Origin: Bacteroidota bacterium
GTDB taxonomy: Bacteria; Bacteroidota; Rhodothermia; Balneolales; HLUCCA01
NCBI GenBank assembly: GCA_003448835.1
Contig: DLXM01000189.1
Location: 1 to 5,730, forward strand
Length of the DNA: 5,730 bases
Direction: 5' to 3'
Position 1 is the first letter of the stretch; each line of letters begins with the position of its first letter. The position numbers and the translations under genes are program-made. Shown here one piece after another: positions 1 to 4,264 of the stretch. The notes under the pieces were generated by a model that worked only from the letters and a program-made list of their open reading frames with translations, was not told the origin of the DNA and searched no databases.

Positions 1-23
1 GATTCAGCTTCAGAATGATTCAT
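1..23 (-). CDS. possible start of a leftward gene running off the window edge (partial)
   Basis: An ATG on the minus strand at 23-21 opens a frame that stays open to the window edge (MNHSEAE...). Seven codons are far too few to recognise anything. The reason to list it is context: a sigma70-like promoter (-35 at 97-92, -10 at 74-69) lies upstream and points at it, giving a leader of about 40 nt, and a perfect palindrome covers the -35. No good Shine-Dalgarno site is seen. A competing reading is that a plus-strand gene ends here: one plus frame is open from base 2 to a TGA at 44-46. The window cannot decide between them. Confidence 0.25.
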
Positions 24-68
24 TACAAACTCGTGTATTGTTCTGAGTTTAATTAATCGTACTCTCAA

Positions 69-97
69 AATTTAATAAAAACAAATAATGTTCGCAA
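69..97 (-). promoter_or_regulatory. candidate sigma70-like promoter reading leftward
   Basis: On the minus strand TTGCGA (97-92) and TAAATT (74-69) are separated by exactly 17 bp. The same -10 sequence, TAAATT, with the same 17-bp spacing appears in front of the methyltransferase gene. Transcription would start near 62 and run towards the window edge. The -35 hexamer lies inside the 17-bp palindrome at 90-106, which suggests repression by a dimeric protein. This is inferred from consensus matching only. Confidence 0.35.
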
Positions 98-106
98 ATT
101 GCGAAC
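90..106. promoter_or_regulatory. perfect 17-bp palindrome, candidate operator
   Basis: GTTCGCAA, one A, TTGCGAAC: an 8+1+8 perfect inverted repeat in an AT-rich surround, so its two GCG cores stand out. Odd-length palindromes of this size are typical of sites for dimeric helix-turn-helix repressors. It covers the -35 of the candidate leftward promoter. An 8-bp-arm perfect palindrome is expected about 0.09 times by chance in a window this long with equal base use. The binding protein is not identifiable; the AraC-type domain encoded next door would more usually use asymmetric or direct-repeat sites. Confidence 0.5.
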
Positions 107-144
107 CTCTTTAATTTAATCTTATTTAATAGTGTTTTTTTTGA

Positions 145-186
145 AGGAAATCCTTACAAAGTCGGCACTAATTTCACAGATTTCCT
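145..186. repeat. inverted repeat, 8-bp arms
   Basis: AGGAAATC (145-152) and GATTTCCT (179-186) are perfect complements around a 26-base loop. A run of eight T lies just left, at 135-142. For leftward transcripts the run reads as A after the stem, and for rightward ones the T run precedes the stem, so it lacks the stem-then-U order of an intrinsic terminator in either direction. It could still stabilise the 3' end of the leftward methyltransferase transcript. Function unknown. Confidence 0.25.
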
Positions 187-190
187 GCTT

Positions 191-256
191 CTATTTTAAA
201 ACATTTGAAATATCCAGCCGCAAACCTAATAGGTCATAAATAATTCCGGATAGCAA
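191..256 (-). CDS. possible 21-codon small protein behind the methyltransferase gene
   Basis: A TTG at 256-254 starts 21 codons ending in TAG at 193-191. AAGGAGG (270-264), an almost ideal Shine-Dalgarno site, sits 7 nt upstream, 18 bases past the methyltransferase stop, so translation could be coupled. The peptide begins LLSGIIYDLL, continues GLRLDIS and ends NVLK; it is hydrophobic and amphipathic. The same frame is open further back as far as the end of the methyltransferase gene. I do not recognise it. It could be a real membrane-active microprotein, the decayed tail of a longer gene, or chance. The strong ribosome site in otherwise AT-rich non-coding DNA is the main support. Confidence 0.28.
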   Translation of the reverse strand: MLSGIIYDLLGLRLDISNVLK

Positions 257-273
257 AAGCACACCTCCTTCGA

Positions 274-1107
274 CTAAATCTTGGACTTCTCAAAGCCAAT
301 CATAGCTGTTTTGCGGGTTGATCCCCAATGATAATTTCCGATTATTCCCTCCTGGCGAATGACTCGATGGCACGGAATTAACCATGATATCGGATTTTTG
401 CCAACTGCTGATCCCACCGCCCTACTGGCAGATGAATTACCTACGGCTGACGCCAATTGCTGGTAACTCGTGACCATTCCACTCGGGATTTTCAACAATG
501 CTTCCCAAACTTTTACCTGAAATGGAGTCCCTTTTACCAACAAATGAAATGTCGGAGCCTTGACTTTGGGGTTCGGATCAAACAACGAATTCATTTTCTC
601 AACGACATCCATAGCCACATCATCCTGTTGTATTAATTCAGCTGCAGGCCATTTGGCCTGAAACTCACCCAATACTGCTTCCCGATTCCCATCCGCAAAA
701 CTGATTGCACATATTCCACGGTCCGTGACAGCAACAAAACAATCACCAAAAAGACTTGGAGCAAATCCGTACTCAATGAGAAGTCTATCGCCACCGGACT
801 TATACTGTGCCGGAGTGACCGCTTCCATTGTGACAAATAACTCATGAATCCGTGATGGTGACGACATTCCGACCATTTCAGCAGCAACGTGAAGATCAGG
901 AACCGATTTAAGATCTGATTTCAGGGATTCAACGGTGAGGTATTTCAAAAACTTCTTAGGACTGATACCAACCCACTCTGAAAAAACCCGTTGGAAATGA
1001 TATTCACTTTGATGTACTTCCCGTGCAACATCCATTAATGAAGGCTGATGCCGGTAGTTATCCGTCATGAATTGTATTGCTTCTGTAACTTTCTGAAACT
1101 GATCCAT
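274..1107 (-). CDS. Ada-like AraC-type HTH / methylated-DNA--[protein]-cysteine S-methyltransferase fusion
   Basis: Repairs O6-alkylguanine and O4-alkylthymine in DNA by moving the alkyl group irreversibly onto its own Cys. Residues 1-105 form an AraC/XylS domain with two helix-turn-helix units (about 24-45 and 72-93). Residues 108-185 resemble the methyltransferase N-terminal ribonuclease-like fold. Residues 192-275 are the DNA-binding catalytic domain with the IPCHRV signature and acceptor Cys246. Relative to human MGMT, the equivalents of Tyr114, Arg128, Asn137, His146 and Glu172 fall at the expected spacing: Tyr215, Arg229, Asn238, His247 and Glu273. The zinc-binding phosphotriester-repair domain that begins E. 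coli Ada is absent, so Ada-style self-activation by methyl-phosphotriesters is not expected; the HTH domain may just target or regulate. An in-frame TGA three codons upstream of ATG 1107 fixes the start, and GAAGGAG lies 8 nt before it. Divergent from the small gene at 1255. Confidence 0.93.
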   Translation of the reverse strand: MDQFQKVTEAIQFMTDNYRHQPSLMDVAREVHQSEYHFQRVFSEWVGISPKKFLKYLTVESLKSDLKSVPDLHVAAEMVGMSSPSRIHELFVTMEAVTPAQYKSGGDRLLIEYGFAPSLFGDCFVAVTDRGICAISFADGNREAVLGEFQAKWPAAELIQQDDVAMDVVEKMNSLFDPNPKVKAPTFHLLVKGTPFQVKVWEALLKIPSGMVTSYQQLASAVGNSSASRAVGSAVGKNPISWLIPCHRVIRQEGIIGNYHWGSTRKTAMIGFEKSKI

Positions 1108-1108
1108 T

Positions 1109-1152
1109 CTCCTTCACTCCTTCTCTTTTTATCTCCTTCACTCCTTCACTCC
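1109..1152 (-). promoter_or_regulatory. repeated Shine-Dalgarno leader of the methyltransferase gene
   Basis: The leader read on the minus strand consists of AGTGAAGG-type octamers. The 15-mer GAAGGAGTGAAGGAG occurs twice (1147-1133 and 1123-1109), 24 bp apart, so the transcript offers five GGAG-type ribosome sites in the last 45 nt. The one at 8 nt from the ATG is best placed; the last one, GGAGA, abuts the ATG and is too close. Such direct repeats can expand or shrink and so alter translation, but the sequence does not show that this happens. Confidence 0.5.
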
Positions 1153-1159
1153 CAGCCCC

Positions 1160-1188
1160 AATTTACCCCCTGCTTACCCAATTCTCAA
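1160..1188 (-). promoter_or_regulatory. candidate sigma70 promoter of the methyltransferase gene
   Basis: TTGAGA (1188-1183) and TAAATT (1165-1160) on the minus strand are 17 bp apart; the matches to TTGACA and TATAAT are 5/6 and 4/6. The predicted start near 1153 gives a leader of about 46 nt holding the repeated ribosome sites. It lies back to back with the candidate promoter of the small plus-strand gene at 1219-1248, so one regulator could act on both. Confidence 0.42.
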
Positions 1189-1218
1189 TCCGATTCTTGC
1201 TCACTTTAACATCCACAG

Positions 1219-1248
1219 TTGAAAAAACTTATCGAATCATCGTATCTT
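1219..1248 (+). promoter_or_regulatory. candidate sigma70 promoter of the histidine-triad gene
   Basis: TTGAAA (1219-1224) and TATCTT (1243-1248) are 18 bp apart, with 5/6 and 4/6 matches to consensus. The usual 6-7 bp from the -10 to the start point puts the first transcribed base at about 1255, the A of the chosen ATG, so the mRNA may be leaderless. The TTG of the -35 is also the only start codon that would lengthen the reading frame; if this is a promoter, that longer form cannot be made. Confidence 0.4.
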
Positions 1249-1254
1249 ATAAAC

Positions 1255-1503
1255 ATGAACAAATCCATAAAACGCAGAATCACATTTGTTGTAATCGCTC
1301 TGATCATTTCCGGAATCGTAATCGTCGATTCGGTTGGAGTTTTTGATGAAGGACCCTATATCAAAATTCCACATGGGAATCACACCCATTACGTTCCCAG
1401 AGACCGCGATCAAAGTGTCCCACTGGATGCATTCCCTACCGAGGAACCACGTCCAGGTGAACGTATTATGCCAAATGGAACCGTTGTGCGAGAGAATCCG
1501 TAG
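1255..1503 (+). CDS. small membrane-anchored protein with one HxxHxH histidine triad
   Basis: An 82-residue protein not assigned to a named family. Residues 3-8 (KSIKRR) are basic, 9-30 form one hydrophobic helix, and there is no clear cleavage site or lipobox, so it is probably a signal anchor with its tail outside the inner membrane. The tail opens with IPHGNHTHYVP: His40, His43 and His45 make an HxxHxH triad very like the repeated zinc-binding motif of streptococcal Pht proteins (for example HGDHYHYIP). A Pro- and acid-rich stretch follows (VPLDAFPTEEPRPGERI), then MPNGTVV. Metal binding is inferred from the motif. I chose ATG 1255 over TTG 1219 because the longer form would prepend 12 residues, has no ribosome site and overlaps a promoter-like sequence. 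There is no Shine-Dalgarno site before 1255 either; translation may be leaderless. It stands alone, divergent from the methyltransferase gene and convergent with the nucleotidyltransferase gene. Confidence 0.68.
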   Translation: MNKSIKRRITFVVIALIISGIVIVDSVGVFDEGPYIKIPHGNHTHYVPRDRDQSVPLDAFPTEEPRPGERIMPNGTVVRENP

Positions 1504-1520
1504 TCGTAAAATCTTCTCGA

Positions 1521-1582
1521 AACAGCATCATCGCTTTCTCCAATCACAGCGAAGACCAATTATAATTTGCTGTTAAATTTTT
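1521..1582 (+). terminator. possible intrinsic terminator of the histidine-triad gene
   Basis: AACAGCA (1521-1527) pairs with TGCTGTT (1568-1574), and inside it TCGCT (1531-1535) pairs with AGCGA (1548-1552). AAATTTTT follows directly. The position, just after the stop in a convergent gap, is right. The 15-base unpaired stretch between inner and outer stems makes it imperfect. For the opposite gene, a short TCCG/CGGA hairpin near 1602-1615 is the only candidate and is weak. Confidence 0.3.
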
Positions 1583-1635
1583 GCGCTATTGATACAAAGA
1601 ATCCGATAAACCGGACTATCGACTGACAACTTATT

Positions 1636-2313
1636 TCATATCCTCAATCGTGCTGTCACCGCTCCATGAAATTCTTCAAAATGCCGTTCCATCAAACGGA
1701 TTTTCTCCTCAGTAGGCTTACCAAACAACTTTTCAAACTGCTCAACACCGGATTCATTCAATCCAGGTAATTTTCGCAACCATCTCCAGGCCACAGCCGG
1801 CGGAGCAACTGGCTTGCTCGTCAATGTAAAGATCGCCTCCATGAGCAATCCCGAGTAAACTGACGCCAAATACCCCTGCTTTTCAATTGATTGATATTTG
1901 ATCGCTCCGATCAACTTATTCCGTGCCTCACCTAATCGGAACTGCAGATCCCGAAGCAGCTCTTTGGATGGTTGAAACGTTTCAAATCGCTCCTGTGCTT
2001 CGATTTTTAGCTCGGCAATTTTGCCATTCGGATCAATACTGATCTTCGCATCCATCATCTGATATATAAATGGACCCCCTCTGGCAATATCTACCAAAAT
2101 TTCATCCTCAGTGCGCCAACGAATTTCAACTTTCTGAATACCCATGATACGCTCTGTGGTCCCATGATGATCGCGTGTCAGCACATAAAAATCGACATCA
2201 GAATATTCGGTCATTCCACCATAAGCGGCACTACCGGACAAATAAGTCCCATAAACACCCTCACCAGTGGCATAAAGATCATTGAGTTCAGCAATTAAAC
2301 CATCTAATGACAC
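1636..2313 (-). CDS. nucleotidyltransferase-domain protein, aminoglycoside adenylyltransferase-like
   Basis: A 225-residue protein of the polymerase-beta nucleotidyltransferase superfamily. The core motif is at residues 25-45: LSGSAAYGG, then YSDVDFYVL. Gly27-Ser28 bind the nucleotide phosphates and Asp39 and Asp41 are the metal ligands; Glu63 in VEIRWR is the likely third carboxylate, so the active site looks intact. Residues 115-222 are mainly helical, as in the substrate-binding halves of kanamycin- and streptomycin-type enzymes. It would transfer NMP to a small molecule, but the substrate is unknown, and many such genes are not resistance genes. A toxin role of the MNT type is less likely because no HEPN partner adjoins. 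The start is GTG: a TGA lies directly before it in frame, and GGAGG (2323-2319) is 5 nt upstream. An ATG four bases earlier is out of frame. Confidence 0.78.
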   Translation of the reverse strand: MSLDGLIAELNDLYATGEGVYGTYLSGSAAYGGMTEYSDVDFYVLTRDHHGTTERIMGIQKVEIRWRTEDEILVDIARGGPFIYQMMDAKISIDPNGKIAELKIEAQERFETFQPSKELLRDLQFRLGEARNKLIGAIKYQSIEKQGYLASVYSGLLMEAIFTLTSKPVAPPAVAWRWLRKLPGLNESGVEQFEKLFGKPTEEKIRLMERHFEEFHGAVTARLRI

Positions 2314-2318
2314 TCATA

Positions 2319-2323
2319 CCTCC
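2319..2323 (-). promoter_or_regulatory. ribosome binding site that decides the GTG start at 2313
   Basis: GGAGG on the minus strand ends 5 nt before the GTG and only 1 nt before the out-of-frame ATG at 2317. The spacing, together with an in-frame TGA immediately upstream of the GTG, supports GTG initiation. Confidence 0.65.
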
Positions 2324-2335
2324 AATTTGTGGAAC

Positions 2336-2350
2336 ATTTCAGACTGAAAT
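2336..2350. promoter_or_regulatory. perfect 15-bp palindrome in front of the nucleotidyltransferase gene
   Basis: ATTTCAG, one A, CTGAAAT: a 7+1+7 perfect inverted repeat that ends 23 bp before the GTG and 13 bp before its ribosome site. The position suits an operator near the transcription start. No convincing -35/-10 pair was found nearby. A palindrome of this size is expected about 0.35 times by chance in this window, so it is only suggestive. Confidence 0.3.
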
Positions 2351-2397
2351 TTAAACGCGCCATACACCATATCACCTAAAACCTCTGATGTTTAAAT

Positions 2398-2450
2398 AAA
2401 AAAGGGTTGAAAAATCAATGAGCAATGCTTCATTTCAATCTCAAACCTTT
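2398..2450 (-). terminator. likely intrinsic terminator of the AbgT gene
   Basis: On the minus strand AAAGGTTTGA (2450-2441) pairs with TCAACCCTTT (2410-2401) with one mismatch, and an inner AATGA/TCATT stem (2434-2430 with 2421-2417) closes an 8-base loop. The lower arm runs into a T tract that continues to 2398. It begins 13 bp past the transporter stop. It would separate the transporter transcript from the nucleotidyltransferase gene downstream on the same strand. Confidence 0.5.
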
Positions 2451-2462
2451 AGTTCAGAAATA

Positions 2463-4025
2463 TTACGGTGCAGGATAAATGTAGGTTGATTGAAGTCCTA
2501 ACGGAATTCCAAGTGCCCAGTATGCCAGTAAAAATAGTGTCCAGGTTATCAAGAAAACCACCGTGTACGGAAGCATCATCGATACCAAGGTCCCAATTCC
2601 TGTATTTTTCACATATCGCTGTGCATAAACCACAACCAACGGGAAATATGGCAACAACGGTGTAATGATGTTTGAAACCGAATCACCGACTCGATATGCC
2701 GCCTGAGTGAGGTCAGGAGAAATTCCCAATTGCATCAACATTGGGACAAAAATCGGTGCAATTAACGCCCATTTCGCTGAGGCTGATCCCACCAACAAGT
2801 TCACAAATGCACTCAAAAATACAATTCCAACAATGGTAATTTGACTCGGAAGTGCCATACTTTCAAGGAAATTAGCACCTTTCAGGGCGATTAAAGCTCC
2901 AATATTAGAACTACTGAAAGCATCAATGAACAATGCACAGAAAAATGCCATCACGATATAATAAGCCATGCTATTCATCGCTTTGGTCATGGTTTTTATC
3001 ATGTCCTTACTGGTTTTGAAATTACCGGACATGTATCCGTAAATCACTCCAGGTACCACTGCTATCAAGAAAATCAGCGGGACAATCATCTGCATCAAAG
3101 GCGACGAAAATGTAGTCAAACTTCCCGTATTTGGATCACGAAGTGGTGACGATTCCGGTAAAGCCCAAAACACTAAACCTACAATAGTTACAAATATAAA
3201 TAGTGATGCTACCCAAAATGCATTGGACTCTTTATTTGAAATTTCTTCCATCACCGGAAGGTCATCAGCATCTGAATCTACCTTGATATGGCTTAAACGT
3301 GGTTCAATTATTTTATCAGTGATATACCAACCAACGCCCACAATCAGAATTGATGACAAACTGGTAAACAACCAGTTGTTCAACGGATTCAAGAGTATAT
3401 TCGGATCAATGATCTGTGCGGCCGATTGTGTAAAACTTTGAAGCAACGGATCAATACTGGATGGAATAAAGTTCGCACTAAATCCACCGGAAACCCCGGC
3501 AAACGCTGCCGCAATTCCTGCTAATGGATGTCTGCCTGCTGCATAAAAAATCACCCCACCCAACGGAATCACCAAGACATATCCGGCATCCGCTGCTGTG
3601 TGTGATACAATAGCAACCAATATCAACATCGGAGTCAACAACATTTTTGGTGTAAAACTGAGTAGTTTTTTCAATCCGGCATTGATATAACCGGAATGTT
3701 CAGCTACTCCCACACCAAGCATTGCCACTAATACAACTCCCAATGGAGCAAAGTTCATAAAAACCCGAATCATGGATGTCATCCATAGTGCAAGTTTTTC
3801 ACCCGTCAATAAATTTATAATGTTTAACGGATTTCCGGATCTGGGATCAGTCTCGCCAAAATCAATAGGCGAAAGTATTGCCGAAAACACCCAAACCAAC
3901 AACATCAAAATTAAGAAGAGAATTGCGGGGTCGGGAAGCTTGTTCCCGTTTCTTTCAATCCAATCGAGCGCTTTGGTTAAAAAATTACTCTTTGGAGCCG
4001 CTTCGTCAGCATTTTGTTTTGCCAT
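2463..4025 (-). CDS. AbgT family transporter (p-aminobenzoyl-glutamate / sulfonamide type)
   Basis: A 520-residue inner-membrane transporter, the usual length for AbgT/MtrF/YdaH proteins. E. coli AbgT imports p-aminobenzoyl-glutamate, a folate breakdown product; MtrF and YdaH were reported to export p-aminobenzoate-type compounds and sulfonamides. The N-terminus is cytoplasmic and polar, followed by about ten or more hydrophobic segments. The signature SHTAADAGYVLVIPLGG spans 141-157, and the re-entrant-hairpin motifs GGFSANFIPSSIDP (180-193) and LVGSASAKWALIAP (411-424) are clear. Asp192, Trp419, Pro437 and Arg445 match, in spacing, the four residues I recall as functionally important in MtrF (Asp193, Trp420, Pro438, Arg446). 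ATG 4025 is the first possible start after an in-frame TAG at 4034-4032; the ribosome site is weak. No abgA/abgB hydrolase or folate genes adjoin, so the transport direction cannot be told. Confidence 0.93.
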   Translation of the reverse strand: MAKQNADEAAPKSNFLTKALDWIERNGNKLPDPAILFLILMLLVWVFSAILSPIDFGETDPRSGNPLNIINLLTGEKLALWMTSMIRVFMNFAPLGVVLVAMLGVGVAEHSGYINAGLKKLLSFTPKMLLTPMLILVAIVSHTAADAGYVLVIPLGGVIFYAAGRHPLAGIAAAFAGVSGGFSANFIPSSIDPLLQSFTQSAAQIIDPNILLNPLNNWLFTSLSSILIVGVGWYITDKIIEPRLSHIKVDSDADDLPVMEEISNKESNAFWVASLFIFVTIVGLVFWALPESSPLRDPNTGSLTTFSSPLMQMIVPLIFLIAVVPGVIYGYMSGNFKTSKDMIKTMTKAMNSMAYYIVMAFFCALFIDAFSSSNIGALIALKGANFLESMALPSQITIVGIVFLSAFVNLLVGSASAKWALIAPIFVPMLMQLGISPDLTQAAYRVGDSVSNIITPLLPYFPLVVVYAQRYVKNTGIGTLVSMMLPYTVVFLITWTLFLLAYWALGIPLGLQSTYIYPAP

Positions 4026-4074
4026 AATATGCTACCACTAAGTTCAAATTACAGGGTTATCACCTATTCGACCG

Positions 4075-4102
4075 TTTGAATATAGGAAATGCTTTATTCA
4101 AA
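4075..4102. promoter_or_regulatory. spaced inverted repeat over the AbgT promoter region
   Basis: TTTGAATA (4075-4082) and TATTCAAA (4095-4102) are perfect 8-bp inverted repeats with a 12-bp spacer. Half-site centres are 20 bp apart, about two helical turns, so both face the same side of the DNA. It starts 50 bp before the transporter ATG and covers the possible TATATT -10. The layout fits a dimeric regulator site; as RNA it could also form a weak hairpin. Confidence 0.35.
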
Positions 4103-4168
4103 ATGGAACACTCATTAAAAAAATGCTTATGAACTTAACATTTCAATAAACTTTAGAATTTTTTGCCC

Positions 4169-4181
4169 GTACAACTTGTAC
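4169..4181. promoter_or_regulatory. 13-bp perfect palindrome between divergent genes
   Basis: GTACAA, one C, TTGTAC. It sits 84 bp before the surface-repeat protein start. A palindrome of this size is expected about 1.4 times by chance in this window, so the divergent intergenic position is the only support for an operator role. Confidence 0.22.
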
Positions 4182-4264
4182 AGAATCATCAGATTAAATT
4201 GTCTTATTTCTAAATATTTGACAATGTCCCAACATTTTCATGTCTCTCTCTAAAATATTCTAAG

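Larger units (their letters stand above)
4026..4264. promoter_or_regulatory. divergent intergenic region between the AbgT and surface-repeat genes
   Basis: This 239-bp AT-rich stretch must hold the promoters of both flanking genes. For the transporter, TATATT on the minus strand (4084-4079) is a fair -10 but has no good -35 at the right distance. For the repeat protein, a consensus TTGACA lies at 4218-4223, yet nothing like TATAAT follows 16-18 bp later; TAAAAT at 4251-4256 is too far. Two inverted repeats (4075-4102 and 4169-4181) are listed separately. There is no RNA gene or further ORF that I can support. Confidence 0.45.

Noticed and set aside
2..46. 3' end of a plus-strand gene (frame open to TGA at 44-46)
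   Set aside because: Fourteen codons are too few to support a gene, and a promoter pointing leftward fits the other reading better; not excluded.
135..186. Intrinsic terminator of the methyltransferase gene
   Set aside because: The stem is good but the T run is on the wrong side or strand for either direction of transcription.
633..887. 84-codon minus-strand ORF inside the methyltransferase gene
   Set aside because: It lies wholly within a gene with complete catalytic motifs, and its translation looks random.
1219..1254. TTG start giving a 94-residue form of the histidine-triad protein
   Set aside because: There is no ribosome site, the extension puts a polar stretch before the basic signal-anchor start, and the TTG doubles as a -35-like hexamer. 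It is kept only as an alternative.
1334..1576. 80-codon plus-strand ORF overlapping the histidine-triad gene
   Set aside because: It overlaps the better-supported frame, has no ribosome site and shows no domain or signal sequence; it is a shadow frame.
2468..4041. Three plus-strand ORFs of 65-89 codons opposite the AbgT gene (2468-2665, 3223-3441, 3772-4041)
   Set aside because: All are antisense to a full-length conserved transporter and have no ribosome sites or recognisable content.
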